Shown here: positions 1 to 8,187 of the stretch, piece after piece | How positions within the stretch are numbered: position 1 is the first letter of the stretch | Layout of the letters: each line of letters begins with the position of its first letter | Source of the DNA: Bacteroidota bacterium | GTDB taxonomy: Bacteria > Bacteroidota > Bacteroidia > B-17B0 > Aurantibacillaceae | Length of the DNA: 35,034 bases | Direction: 5' to 3' | Assembly (NCBI GenBank): GCA_021323535.1 | Contig: JAJONO010000063.1 | Span: 1 to 35,034, forward strand | The notes under the pieces: model-generated | The model's database searches: none | What the model saw: the letters and a program-made list of their open reading frames with translations, nothing else | What the model was told of the DNA's origin: nothing | Position numbers and translations under genes: made by a program

Positions 1-4
1 TCTT

Positions 5-1144
5 ATGAACATTGGAATGGTTTGTTTTCCTACCTACGGAGGTAGTGGTGTGGTGGCCACCGAACTTGGAATTGCGCTTGCAAAAAAAGGACATAAAGTT
101 CATTTTATGTCTTATTCACAACCGTTTCGCTTAAACATATTTAACGAAAATCTGTTTTACCACGAGTTCAGCGTCAACGATTATCCACTTTTTGAATATC
201 AGCCCTACGAAAGTGTTCTGGCCAGTAAAATAGTAGATGTGGCCGTTTATGAGCATTTAGATGTGCTCCATGTTCATTATGCCATTCCTCATGCGTCTGT
301 GGCTTATACGGCCCAGCAAATCCTTAAATCAAAAAAAATAAATCTTCCTTACGTAACAACGCTTCATGGAACCGATATTACACTGGTGGGACGTGATCCT
401 GCTTTTGAGCCGGTGATCCGTTTTTCTCTCAATCATAGTAATGCTATTACTTCAGTTTCCGAGAGTCTGAAAAAAGACACGCTCAAAACATTTAAGATCG
501 ACAATAAAATCTCTGTGGTTCCCAATTTCATTAATATGAAAGAATACGACGCGCCACGCGAACATTGTGTAAAAAGTAAATACGCAACTAAAGGAGAAAA
601 GATCCTTATCCATATTTCTAATTTCAGAAAAGTAAAAAGGGTAGAGGATGTACTTCATGTATTTGACAGGGTAAGAAAACAAATTCCGTGCAAACTTATT
701 CTTGTGGGCGACGGACCTGAGCGCCCTGCCATCGAAGCGCTTTGCCGCCAGCTTAACACCTGCAACGATATTATTAATCTTGGAAAGATTACCGATCCGA
801 AAGAAATTCTAAGTATAGGAGATTTGTTTATCCTTCCTTCTGAAACCGAAAGTTTTGGGTTGGCAGCCCTTGAAGCCATGGCTATGAAGATGCCGGTGAT
901 CAGCAGCAACAGTGGTGGTTTACCTGAGGTGAACATTCATGAAAAGACCGGCTTTTTAAGTAAGGTGGGCGATGTAGACGATATGGCTGCCAATGCTATT
1001 AAATTGCTCAGCGACGAAAAATTACTCGCACAGTTCAAACAGAATGCATACGAACGTGCGAAGCTGTTTGATGTCAATGCTATTCTTCCGCAATACGAAA
1101 AGATTTATGAACAGTTGACAATGAAGAGGACGGAGTTAGTATAA
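5..1144 (+). CDS. bshA: N-acetyl-alpha-D-glucosaminyl L-malate synthase BshA
   Basis: Cytoplasmic GT4 glycosyltransferase for the first step of bacillithiol synthesis: it joins GlcNAc from UDP-GlcNAc to L-malate. The 379-residue length is normal for the family. The N-terminal FPTYGGSGVVATELG block (residues 8-22) with its glycine-rich loop is diagnostic of BshA, as are HVHYAIPHA (89-97) and TLHGTDITLVGRDP (119-132). The C-terminal Rossmann half carries VGDGPER (234-240) and the GT4 E-x7-E motif (E282 to E290) that binds the nucleotide sugar. The ATG lies 4 bases into the window, so its promoter is not visible. It stands alone before a bidirectional hairpin terminator and faces the minus-strand LON-domain gene. 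No other bacillithiol gene is in the window. The assignment is firm. Confidence 0.95.
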   Translation: MNIGMVCFPTYGGSGVVATELGIALAKKGHKVHFMSYSQPFRLNIFNENLFYHEFSVNDYPLFEYQPYESVLASKIVDVAVYEHLDVLHVHYAIPHASVAYTAQQILKSKKINLPYVTTLHGTDITLVGRDPAFEPVIRFSLNHSNAITSVSESLKKDTLKTFKIDNKISVVPNFINMKEYDAPREHCVKSKYATKGEKILIHISNFRKVKRVEDVLHVFDRVRKQIPCKLILVGDGPERPAIEALCRQLNTCNDIINLGKITDPKEILSIGDLFILPSETESFGLAALEAMAMKMPVISSNSGGLPEVNIHEKTGFLSKVGDVDDMAANAIKLLSDEKLLAQFKQNAYERAKLFDVNAILPQYEKIYEQLTMKRTELV

Positions 1145-1147
1145 AGT

Positions 1148-1189
1148 AGAATCAGGAGCCAAGAACCGAGAATCAAGATTCAAGAACCA
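1148..1189. repeat. 7-bp period tandem tract (six units)
   Basis: Directly after the bshA stop codon come six consecutive heptamers close to AGAAYCA, in perfect 7-bp register with one to three substitutions each. It is non-coding, and similar heptad-register tracts with other sequences lie at 29389-29567 and 34599-34640. Confidence 0.75.
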
Positions 1190-1202
1190 AGGGGTGACAA
1201 AC

Positions 1203-1232
1203 AAAAACGCGCACATTTCTGCACGCGTTTTT
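1203..1232. terminator. Bidirectional hairpin between bshA and the LON-domain gene
   Basis: AAAAACGCG (1203-1211) pairs with CGCGTTTTT (1224-1232) around a 12-base loop. The A-run on one side and T-run on the other make it a Rho-independent terminator readable from either strand, which fits the convergent genes here. Confidence 0.8.
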
Positions 1233-1259
1233 GCTTCTAAAAATAATTATGGTACGGGA

Positions 1260-1853
1260 CTAGTTATCAATGAACCGATCTTTGATCTGGTGCTCGGTAT
1301 TGATAATATGGTTAATGAACTTTATCTGGTTCAATAAATGTAATTGCTGGTTGCTTGACGATATAAGCCTGTATTTCTCAGGATGAGTAAGTTGCAGAGT
1401 AGAGGCAACGTTGTAAACAGTCAGACTGGCCACTGTGTCGTAATCAATGAACTGGTTCTGAATGGACCCGAAATAGTTCACCACAGCATCCTGTAAATTG
1501 TTTAACTGGATCTTCTGGTTAATGTTAATATGCTCAACTACTCCGGCACCGTATAATTTTGGTGTAAGCACTTTAGAGTATTCGATAAGGCGGAAAAGGT
1601 TGGTGCCTTCAATAAGCACATCCATTTCACCGTTTTCGTAGGTTTTTAAAATACGTTTGATCTTTACTTCGCAGCCAAATTCAGTAATGGCGCCTTTTTC
1701 AATATAAGGTATCCCAAAAGACGCGTCGTTATTAATGCACTCATTAATGAGTTGCTTGTATCTTTCTTCGTAAATATAAAGCTTGGTAGTTTCTCCGGGC
1801 AATAACACCAAACTTAAGGGGAACATCGGGATTGTTAATTGGCGTGTATTCAT
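1260..1853 (-). CDS. LON substrate-binding domain protein
   Basis: A 197-residue stand-alone version of the Lon protease N-terminal (LAN/PUA-like) domain without AAA+ or protease parts. It begins with the typical beta-strand pattern IPMFPLSLVLLPGETTKLYIYEERYKQL and has the family's FGCEVKIKRI strand near residue 60; the rest is helical. Such proteins are common in Bacteroidota and their role (substrate recognition or RNA binding) is not settled. The start is ATG with no competing upstream start. It is convergent with bshA and monocistronic. Upstream, an inverted GAGGAG/CTCCTC pair (1873-1902) lies in the presumed leader. Domain call is firm; function is unknown. Confidence 0.85.
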   Translation of the reverse strand: MNTRQLTIPMFPLSLVLLPGETTKLYIYEERYKQLINECINNDASFGIPYIEKGAITEFGCEVKIKRILKTYENGEMDVLIEGTNLFRLIEYSKVLTPKLYGAGVVEHININQKIQLNNLQDAVVNYFGSIQNQFIDYDTVASLTVYNVASTLQLTHPEKYRLISSSNQQLHLLNQIKFINHIINTEHQIKDRFIDN

Positions 1854-2012
1854 AATAAATGAATTTTTTAATGAGGAGATTCTTCTTTTGAGCGGACTCC
1901 TCTGTTTTTAACATTTGCAAAAACCGGGCCAGAGTACCTGTTCAATTATAAATACGGGTTTACACCCCTTAAACGTTGGGTATATTAACATTATTTTATA
2001 AACAGGAACAAA

Positions 2013-2043
2013 AAACGCTCGAAGTGATTTACTTCAAGCGTTT
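2013..2043 (-). terminator. Terminator of the bactofilin-to-peptidase operon
   Basis: Stem AAACGCTCGAAGT (2013-2025) with ACTTCAAGCGTTT (2031-2043), one mismatch and a 5-base loop. On the minus strand it is followed by a T-run, 30 bases past the peptidase stop codon. Confidence 0.8.
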
Positions 2044-2073
2044 GATTTACAGTTATTTAAAACAAATCCGAAT

Positions 2074-3219
2074 TTATTGTGTTATTGCCAGTTTTTTGGC
2101 AATTGCAGCCGGGAGAGCCTTTTTATGAAGCATGATGCTGGTTGTTTTGTAGAGAACATAACTTTCGCTGGCATAAAAATATCCGTCGCATTGGTTATTA
2201 TCTTTACCCCAGCTGTTTTTTACAGTATAATATGGGGTTCCGTTCTGGTCCTTTACAGTTCCAATGATATGCATACCGTGATCGTCTTGTGTTTCGAAAT
2301 TGTCGAATGCTTTCTGACGCATTTCCTGGGTGATCTTCATTTGAGAAACAGGTTTTGTGGCGGCTTCTTTTAAATCGCCGTCGGTTTCAGGAACAATAGC
2401 GAGTCCGTCAGCAAACATAAATCCTTTTTCGCTAACATCGGCCGCCCAGGCAATAGAATAACCTGTGTTGATGGCATTGGTCATAATTTCCTGCAATTCG
2501 TTTAAAGGAACATTATGAACCTGTTCCCATTTCCAGTTATCAGGAACTTCGAGTACAAATTTTGAGTAGAAAGGATGATGAGTGAATGATGTTACAAACA
2601 CATAATCTTCAGGAACAATTCCTGTTGCTTCTGCATAGGTTTTTGGAGTATATTCTTTTCCCTTATAAGTAAATTTCTCAGGAATTTTCCCAAGGTACTC
2701 ATCACAAACAGCTTCAACAGAATTATGTAAAAAGCTGAAATCAATTTTTGTTGTTTCATCGAGCGCCGCAGGATGAACAATATTTTTAATGGTTGTTTCC
2801 AGCATTTTATGGTTGTGCGGAGCGCCCGGATCTTTTTTTCCGGTGTATTGTTCTTCGGGAACCATACCGTATTTTTTTACAATATACATGGCATCCGGAA
2901 ATCCTCCACCTTCGCCAAGATTAGTGCGGCCGTGCATGCGGATATAGTTATCAGCTTTAAGCGGATAAGCTTTTCTTGCCACGAACATTTCACTAAGGTT
3001 ATAGTCTTTTCCTTTTCCTAAACGGATCATTTCACTTTCGAGGAAAGACAATGAAGAGAACGACCAGCAGGTACCGGTCATGTTCTGGTTCTGAACATTT
3101 GTAGCGTCCAGATTTTTTACCGTAGTGAATTTATAATCGCTTCCTTTTTTATTTGTTTTTTCCTGGGCGGATGCAAGAAATGTGGCGCAGATCAAACCTA
3201 AAGCTAATGTTGATTTCAT
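2074..3219 (-). CDS. Exported C1-family (aminopeptidase C / bleomycin hydrolase type) cysteine peptidase
   Basis: A 381-residue papain-fold peptidase of the PepC/bleomycin hydrolase group (C1B). A signal peptide (MKSTLALGLICATFLASAQ) sends it out of the cytoplasm, unlike classic PepC. The catalytic triad can be read directly: Cys51 in TGTCWSFSS, His314 in DDHGMH and Asn335 in VKNSWG. An upstream Gln for the oxyanion hole is plausible at Gln43 or Gln45. Typical C1B blocks are present, including LSEMFVARKAY, EGGGFPDAMYIVKKYG and the HHPFYSKFVLEVPDNW region. The start overlaps the stop of the preceding membrane gene by ATGA, so translation is probably coupled to the bactofilin/AtpZ set. Likely role: peptide hydrolysis in the periplasm or outside the cell. 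Confidence 0.92.
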   Translation of the reverse strand: MKSTLALGLICATFLASAQEKTNKKGSDYKFTTVKNLDATNVQNQNMTGTCWSFSSLSFLESEMIRLGKGKDYNLSEMFVARKAYPLKADNYIRMHGRTNLGEGGGFPDAMYIVKKYGMVPEEQYTGKKDPGAPHNHKMLETTIKNIVHPAALDETTKIDFSFLHNSVEAVCDEYLGKIPEKFTYKGKEYTPKTYAEATGIVPEDYVFVTSFTHHPFYSKFVLEVPDNWKWEQVHNVPLNELQEIMTNAINTGYSIAWAADVSEKGFMFADGLAIVPETDGDLKEAATKPVSQMKITQEMRQKAFDNFETQDDHGMHIIGTVKDQNGTPYYTVKNSWGKDNNQCDGYFYASESYVLYKTTSIMLHKKALPAAIAKKLAITQ

Positions 3220-3593
3220 GTTTTCTGGGTTTCCCGTTTTTTAATAATGAGTAGCAAATATCTAATTTCAAATACAGTAAACAAAATATAATGCGCTATA
3301 AAATGCATGGCAAAGGCAAATAATCCTTTTTTATCCAGAATGGCATAAAGGAAAACCACAATCATTAATACAAAAGCCTTTCCTCCAATGGTTCCAAACA
3401 GCATTTCGGAGTAGGAGCGGTTGTTAGTCTTCATATTATAAAGAAAATTTAAAGCAAAGAATATGACCGCGAATACAAGCAGACTGACCCACCAGTTGTA
3501 TGAATGACAGATCTGAAACTGATTGAGCAATAAGGATACAGCTGTGCTCAAAACGGATGAAGTTCCAATTGTAAAAAGCCCTTTTAAAAACAC
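3216..3593 (-). CDS. AtpI-like small membrane protein
   Basis: About 125 residues with four hydrophobic segments and a short Lys/Arg-rich tail. It sits immediately after AtpZ, the slot that in many Bacteroidota holds an AtpI-like protein just ahead of atpB. An ATG at 3647 would overlap atpZ by more than 50 bases. I prefer the GTG at 3593-3591, one base after the atpZ stop codon, giving a start of VFLKGLFTIG. Known family members are thought to help assemble the F1Fo ATP synthase c-ring or move Mg2+; that role is inferred here from position and topology only. No atpB follows; the next gene is the exported peptidase, overlapped by 4 bp. Confidence 0.6.
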   Translation of the reverse strand: MFLKGLFTIGTSSVLSTAVSLLLNQFQICHSYNWWVSLLVFAVIFFALNFLYNMKTNNRSYSEMLFGTIGGKAFVLMIVVFLYAILDKKGLFAFAMHFIAHYILFTVFEIRYLLLIIKKRETQKT

Positions 3594-3594
3594 G

Positions 3595-3801
3595 TTATTG
3601 CTTTGGTTTGATGAGATCTTTGAGAACAAGATAAAGTCCGGCCCCAATGCCTAAAAGGCTTAAAATAATAGTAAAAACGGGTTTGGAATTGTTATAATAA
3701 GCATCCAGTTTTTTACCTCCCCATGCGCCAAGGCCAATAGGAACGGCCAGTTGAAAAGCCAGATTGCTGTATTTGATAAAAGGATTAGGCTGTTGTGGCA
3801 T
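3595..3801 (-). CDS. atpZ: AtpZ/AtpI family F1Fo-ATPase-associated protein
   Basis: A 68-residue protein with two transmembrane helices: FQLAVPIGLGAWGGKKLD and a second rich in Gly/Leu (FTIILSLLGIGAGLYLVL). The GxxxGxKLD pattern between them is typical of the AtpZ family, which is encoded ahead of ATP synthase genes and has been linked to Mg2+/Ca2+ transport and c-ring assembly. It overlaps the bactofilin gene by 17 bp and is followed one base later by the AtpI-like gene. The ATP synthase structural genes themselves are absent here. The call rests on motif, size and order. Confidence 0.85.
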   Translation of the reverse strand: MPQQPNPFIKYSNLAFQLAVPIGLGAWGGKKLDAYYNNSKPVFTIILSLLGIGAGLYLVLKDLIKPKQ

Positions 3802-4192
3802 TTAAAACCGACTTGGCGGGTTGGTGCATGCTTTTAACCTTGGCCCCCATGTTACAGGTGCCGGTAAACGTGGCGCCTGGTTCAATGGCTAGCTTGCCAG
3901 TAATAATATCGCCATTTATCCTGGCAGTGCTTTTAAGTGATAACATCTCGGTAACCTGAACAACTCCCTTTACTTCGCCGCTCAAATCAGCATTGTTGCT
4001 GGTTACATTGCCTTCCACAACACCGTTTGGCCCCAGTACAAACTTCCCGCTTGTATGAAGGTTGCCTACCAGGTTCCCGTCAATCCTTACATCACCGTTA
4101 GAATTAATATCTCCTACGATTTTGGTACCCGTTCCGATAAGGTTCACTGATCCGGCATCGGTCGATTGGTTTTTATTGCTCTTTCCTAACAT
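3785..4192 (-). CDS. Bactofilin family polymer-forming protein
   Basis: A 135-residue bactofilin. The core (about residues 18-115) is a right-handed beta-helix made of short Gly/Val/Ile-rich rungs such as GTKIVGDINSNGDVRIDGNL and GNVTSNNADLSGEVKG. The ends are short and disordered. Bactofilins polymerise without nucleotide into membrane-associated filaments that scaffold cell-shape, stalk or motility proteins. It is first in a minus-strand operon with atpZ, the AtpI-like gene and the C1 peptidase. A bactofilin ahead of atpZ is a common Bacteroidota order. A possible weak promoter (TAACTTTA, about 25 bases upstream) precedes it. Confidence 0.92.
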   Translation of the reverse strand: MLGKSNKNQSTDAGSVNLIGTGTKIVGDINSNGDVRIDGNLVGNLHTSGKFVLGPNGVVEGNVTSNNADLSGEVKGVVQVTEMLSLKSTARINGDIITGKLAIEPGATFTGTCNMGAKVKSMHQPAKSVLNATTA

Positions 4193-4258
4193 AGAATCAA
4201 GTTTTAGTAAGAGTAAAGTTAAGGAATATAATCCGAAATAAAAACCCTCCGGGAGCCA

Positions 4259-6931
4259 TTATTTTGGGCCATTGGCGCCGCCTGCGGTGAATTTTTTGTA
4301 ACTGTCGGTGAAGAACAGCTTATAACCGCTCAGGTTCTTCTTTTTGAATAATAAAGGCAGATTGGCCGCGCTGATAGGATATACCTCTACCAGTTCTTTT
4401 TTTACGGTTCCCTTCCACATATCCTTATCATTCATGAGGTAATCATAATAACCCATTACCTCCTGCGCGTTAGGGAATGTTTTAAGGATCACCATTTGTT
4501 TTTGGCCGTTGAAAAGATTACTGGTAATGTTAAACGTTTTGGAGCTATAGAATTTTCTGCCAAAAGCGTCCAGGTTCGTTTTAAATACATCTGCAATTTT
4601 AGGATCATCGGGTACGATAGCAATAAGAAAATGTTCTGCATCGAAGTTTACAGTGAAAGTATCTAAGTTCATTTTGCCCGGCTCGCCAGGTTTAAACATA
4701 TCAGGATTTTTTTGCTTTTTAATAGCGAGTAAAATATCGTTTGCCAGAGGTGTTACTTCTGATTTAGGATGTGAAGCAACAAGCAATTTCAATAAAGTTT
4801 CGAGAGTGTCAATGGTATTAGTGTGACCATAACTCATGGCTTTGATGAATTCAAATTTAGGAAGATAATCGCTCTTGCCGAATTTGCTTATTCCTTCGCT
4901 GCTAAGCTGGGCCGATTCGGTGTATTTGCCTTCATTATAAGCATTATAGGCTGTAGCGTAAAAAGCCTCCACTTCGCTTTTCTTGGCGTTAATATCGGCG
5001 GCGGCATTTGGATTTTTGATCAGCAGCGCAAATTCGCTTTCAGGAAATTCGTTCAGGATCTTTTCTTTGTAAAATTCGGCTTTAGGTTCGTTTTTTTCGC
5101 TTTGGTAAATACGGTAAAGTGTATAGTACGAATTGAGAAGGTACTTGTTTTTTGGGTAGCGCTGGTTCAGTTCTTCAAACGCAGCTACAGCACGACGGGT
5201 ATTGTGAAGTTCTTCCTTGTAAATAGAACCCATCAGGTAATAAGCATCCACAATTTTGGCGTTACTTTTGGCAATAAGTGAGTCGCTGAAAGGCAGATCT
5301 TTCAAATAGACTTCGCGCATTTTTACCGGATCTTTTGTAGTAGTATTTGTAGTGTTATTGTTGGTTGGATCGCTCTGGTTGTTGGTGTTATTATCCATAA
5401 CTACCGCTTTATTGGCCCTCCTCCAGTTATCCTCGTATTTTCTGTTTCCCCATTTTTTCTGGAAATCCGCTACACCAAAGGCCACAGTATTCTGGTTATA
5501 AAAATAAAATGTAGCGGCCTGATTTCCGAAACCACCGGGTTCCTGAATACCCGGTACACCAAGTCCATTATTAGGTAATTGATTGGCGCTTTCCAAAGCT
5601 TCTTTTTCTTTTTGTTTGCGCAGTTCTTCTTTTTCAATACGATCAATGATTTTGTCGATGAACGCATTTCGTTCGGTATCGCTCATTTTTGCAATACGCT
5701 GCAAACTATCTTCGTTTTTAATGGTGCGGATATGTCCAACCAAAGCCTCGAGTGTTTTTTTACGGGCCACAATACTTTCGTAATCCGGATGATCTTTTGG
5801 CAGGGTTACAACCGCGCTGTCATAATAAGATTCTGCAGGCTGGTAGTTTGAAAGGTCGAAATTGATCTCACCGAGTTTCAGGTATGATAATGCTTTCTGG
5901 TTAACGTTAACGGTGCTGGTTTGTACAGAACGTTTGTAGTAGTAAAGCGCCTTGTCAACATTTTTTTCTTTTTCTTCAATTTCGCCAAGTGTGTAATAAA
6001 TAACATCGTAGTAATCGCTGTTCTTAAACTCTTTGGTCATTTTAATAAGTTCCTTTTTTGTTTTTTCGGAGCTGTTTCGTTTTACATCGAGCAGGCGCGC
6101 AATTTTGATCTTGCTGTAAAACACCATGTCGTAATTAGGTTTTAACTTGATGGTACGCTGATAAAAAGTAATGGCTCTTTTATTTTCTTTCTGGGCTTCG
6201 AATAATTGTGCAATGATGAACGAATAACGGGCCCTCTGGCTTTTTGGAACACCATTGATGATGTTTCCGTTCCTACTGGCTTCCATTAATTTGGTGGCTG
6301 CTTCGGTATATTGCCCGCGGCGCATGTAGTAATCAGCTTCTACCGCGGGTAATTCGTTTTTTATTTTGGTAGGAAGTTTTTTTTCGTTTTTAAGAAGGCT
6401 GATAATAGGTTCAGAATTGCTCACGGACCCAATTTCATTATTGGCCTTAGCGATCCAGATCATGGCCTCGTATTTATCTTTTGATTTGGTATATGTTCTG
6501 GCAACATATTCGAAAGATTCTAACCCGCTGAAAAATTCTCGTTTGTAGAAATGCGATTTTCCGATGTTGATCCAGTTGTTATCGATCCATTTTCCGGCAG
6601 TAGGATTTTCATTCCCGCCTTTGTCTTTAATCGCATGTTTCTGAATGCAGAGCGAGGATTTTTTTATCGCTTTATCAAATTCGGGAAAGGTATTTTTTGC
6701 TTTTTCAGGCGTAGGATACACGAACACAGGGAGGATCTTATCGAAATTGTCTTTATGGGCCTTGTTGATCTTGTAAATACCCTCATCAATATTAAGATTG
6801 GAATAATAATACCCATTATACCTTGCGGTAATGTTATGATAGCCCCTGCTTACAACAGTGTTCTTTTTAGTGCTGCAGGAAGTAAGAATGGTAAGTGAAC
6901 CTAAAAAATATAAAAGCCTTTTAACGGACAT
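4259..6931 (-). CDS. porW: PorW/SprE-type TPR lipoprotein (type IX secretion / gliding)
   Basis: An 890-residue outer-membrane lipoprotein: signal peptide with lipobox LTSC, lipid-bearing Cys19. The N-terminal block (about 30-150) holds ITARYNGYYYSNLNIDEG and WINIGKSHFYKREFFSGLESF, typical of PorW/SprE. TPR-like helices follow through residues 150-400, then a charged coiled segment, a low-complexity Asn/Thr linker near 510-535, and a second TPR set (about 545-700). The C-terminal 190 residues form a compact domain. PorW/SprE proteins are needed for T9SS function and gliding in Bacteroidetes, probably linking the PorLM motor to the translocon. The two T9SS cargo genes in this window fit an active system. 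No other por/gld genes are near. Confidence 0.85.
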   Translation of the reverse strand: MSVKRLLYFLGSLTILTSCSTKKNTVVSRGYHNITARYNGYYYSNLNIDEGIYKINKAHKDNFDKILPVFVYPTPEKAKNTFPEFDKAIKKSSLCIQKHAIKDKGGNENPTAGKWIDNNWINIGKSHFYKREFFSGLESFEYVARTYTKSKDKYEAMIWIAKANNEIGSVSNSEPIISLLKNEKKLPTKIKNELPAVEADYYMRRGQYTEAATKLMEASRNGNIINGVPKSQRARYSFIIAQLFEAQKENKRAITFYQRTIKLKPNYDMVFYSKIKIARLLDVKRNSSEKTKKELIKMTKEFKNSDYYDVIYYTLGEIEEKEKNVDKALYYYKRSVQTSTVNVNQKALSYLKLGEINFDLSNYQPAESYYDSAVVTLPKDHPDYESIVARKKTLEALVGHIRTIKNEDSLQRIAKMSDTERNAFIDKIIDRIEKEELRKQKEKEALESANQLPNNGLGVPGIQEPGGFGNQAATFYFYNQNTVAFGVADFQKKWGNRKYEDNWRRANKAVVMDNNTNNQSDPTNNNTTNTTTKDPVKMREVYLKDLPFSDSLIAKSNAKIVDAYYLMGSIYKEELHNTRRAVAAFEELNQRYPKNKYLLNSYYTLYRIYQSEKNEPKAEFYKEKILNEFPESEFALLIKNPNAAADINAKKSEVEAFYATAYNAYNEGKYTESAQLSSEGISKFGKSDYLPKFEFIKAMSYGHTNTIDTLETLLKLLVASHPKSEVTPLANDILLAIKKQKNPDMFKPGEPGKMNLDTFTVNFDAEHFLIAIVPDDPKIADVFKTNLDAFGRKFYSSKTFNITSNLFNGQKQMVILKTFPNAQEVMGYYDYLMNDKDMWKGTVKKELVEVYPISAANLPLLFKKKNLSGYKLFFTDSYKKFTAGGANGPK

Positions 6932-6981
6932 TAATTTACAATAACGACGGAAAGGCGAATATAGTATATTTTTAAGTGAAA

Positions 6982-7905
6982 TTATACCAAAGAAATGTCA
7001 AATTGCACGAGATCAACGAACTCCTGAACACGCTCGTCCACATTTTCTTGTGAAAGGCCAATGAGGCGCTCGGTTCCGAATTTTTCGACCGTAAAACTGG
7101 CCATGGCGCTACCGAAAATAATGGCGCGTTTCATGTTATCAAAGCTGATATCTTTTGTTTTTGCTAAATAGCCAATGAAGCCGCCTGCAAAGCTGTCGCC
7201 GGCACCAGTTGGATCATAAACATCTTCAAGCGGAAGGGCAGGAGCGAAGAACACTTCTTCATTGTTAAATAATAAAGCGCCGTGCTCACCTTTTTTGATC
7301 ACCAATACTTTCGGACCCATTTTAAGGATCTTTTGAGCTGCTTTTACCAGGCTGTACTCGCCTGAAAGCTGGCGGGCCTCAGAATCGTTAATAGTGAGAA
7401 CGTCGATCATAGCGATGGTTTTAAGAAGATCCTCAAGAGCGATATCCATCCAGAAATTCATGGTATCGAGCACGATCAATTTCGGACGTTTTGTAAGTTG
7501 TTTGATAACTGATTGTTGAACGGCAGGAACCAGGTTTCCTAACATCAGGAAATCAGGAGCTTTTGCGGATTCAGGAACGATGGGGTTAAAATGTTCGAGC
7601 ACATTAAGTTGTGTCTCAAGTGTATCGCGTGAGTTAAGATCGTTGTGGTATTTTCCGCTCCAGAAAAAAGATTTCTCACCTTTTTTAATTTGCAGACCTT
7701 CAAGGTTAACACCCTGTGTTTTAAGTGTGTTCATGAAATCATTTGGAAAATCGTCGCCCACCACAGAAACGAGATTAATATTGCGGGTGAAATAAGAAGC
7801 GGCCAGTGCGATATAAGAAGCGGCACCGCCAACAATTTTATCGGTTTTTCCGAAAGGGGTTTCAATGGCGTCGAACGCAACAGAACCAACAACTAAAAGA
7901 CTCAT
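6982..7905 (-). CDS. PfkB-family (ribokinase-like) sugar kinase
   Basis: A 307-residue cytoplasmic kinase of the ribokinase/PfkB fold. The N-terminal substrate lid and Gly-Gly switch are seen as VGGAASYIAL (25-34). The anion-hole and catalytic motif is DPTGAGDSFAGGF (231-243) with catalytic base Asp237. NDSEARQL (173-180) is the conserved mid-domain motif. The substrate cannot be fixed; ribose, adenosine, fructose phosphates or other sugars are possible. The start is the ATG at 7905; the TTG one codon upstream is less likely. It is transcribed away from the tRNA-Asn gene, with an A/T-rich divergent region between. Confidence 0.9.
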   Translation of the reverse strand: MSLLVVGSVAFDAIETPFGKTDKIVGGAASYIALAASYFTRNINLVSVVGDDFPNDFMNTLKTQGVNLEGLQIKKGEKSFFWSGKYHNDLNSRDTLETQLNVLEHFNPIVPESAKAPDFLMLGNLVPAVQQSVIKQLTKRPKLIVLDTMNFWMDIALEDLLKTIAMIDVLTINDSEARQLSGEYSLVKAAQKILKMGPKVLVIKKGEHGALLFNNEEVFFAPALPLEDVYDPTGAGDSFAGGFIGYLAKTKDISFDNMKRAIIFGSAMASFTVEKFGTERLIGLSQENVDERVQEFVDLVQFDISLV

Positions 7906-7936
7906 CAAATAATTTTTTAAAATTTGCGTAAAGATA

Positions 7937-7967
7937 TTGTTTATTTCGAAAATGTGTAGTAGTTTTG
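7937..7967 (+). promoter_or_regulatory. Bacteroidota-type promoter for tRNA-Asn
   Basis: TTG (7937-7939), a 20-base spacer and TAGTTTTG (7960-7967) match the Bacteroidota primary sigma pattern TTTG / TAnnTTTG. The predicted start is about 7974, giving a 58-base leader before the tRNA. Confidence 0.6.
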
Positions 7968-8032
7968 CAGCCCCGATAGGAAAAATCTTCTAAAAAAGAC
8001 GATCCTAAAAGGAATAACCAGATTAAATAAAT

Positions 8033-8106
8033 TCCTCCTTAGCTCAGCTGGTTAGAGCACATGACTGTTAATCATGGGGTCCCTGGTTCGAGCCCAGGAG
8101 GGGGAG
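8033..8106 (+). tRNA. tRNA-Asn (anticodon GTT)
   Basis: A 74-nt cloverleaf. The acceptor arm is TCCTCCT (8033-8039) with AGGGGGA (8099-8105), one G:U pair. The D-arm contains AGCTCAGCTGGTTAGAGC. The anticodon stem is CATGA/TCATG with loop CTGTTAA and anticodon GTT at 8067-8069. The T-arm is CCTGG-TTCGAGC-CCAGG. The discriminator base is G, and CCA is not encoded. Confidence 0.97.
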
Positions 8107-8114
8107 CAACAAAG

Positions 8115-8154
8115 AGCGGGTCAAGAGAGCGAAAGCGAACTGACCCGCTTTTTC
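8115..8154 (+). terminator. Terminator of tRNA-Asn
   Basis: AGCGGGTCA (8115-8123) pairs perfectly with TGACCCGCT (8141-8149), followed by a T-rich run. The loop contains a small internal GCGAAAGC hairpin. Confidence 0.88.
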
Positions 8155-8187
8155 TTTTCCTCATATCCCGCACTCAAATTCGTGCAC

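Noticed and set aside
2077-2373. 98-residue frame antisense to the C1 peptidase
   Set aside because: Lies wholly over a peptidase region with conserved catalytic residues; no independent support.
4823-5281. 152-residue frame antisense to the PorW/SprE-like gene
   Set aside because: It is rich in Phe/Val/Ile as expected for the reverse complement of a Lys/Glu/Asn-rich gene; no promoter or family.
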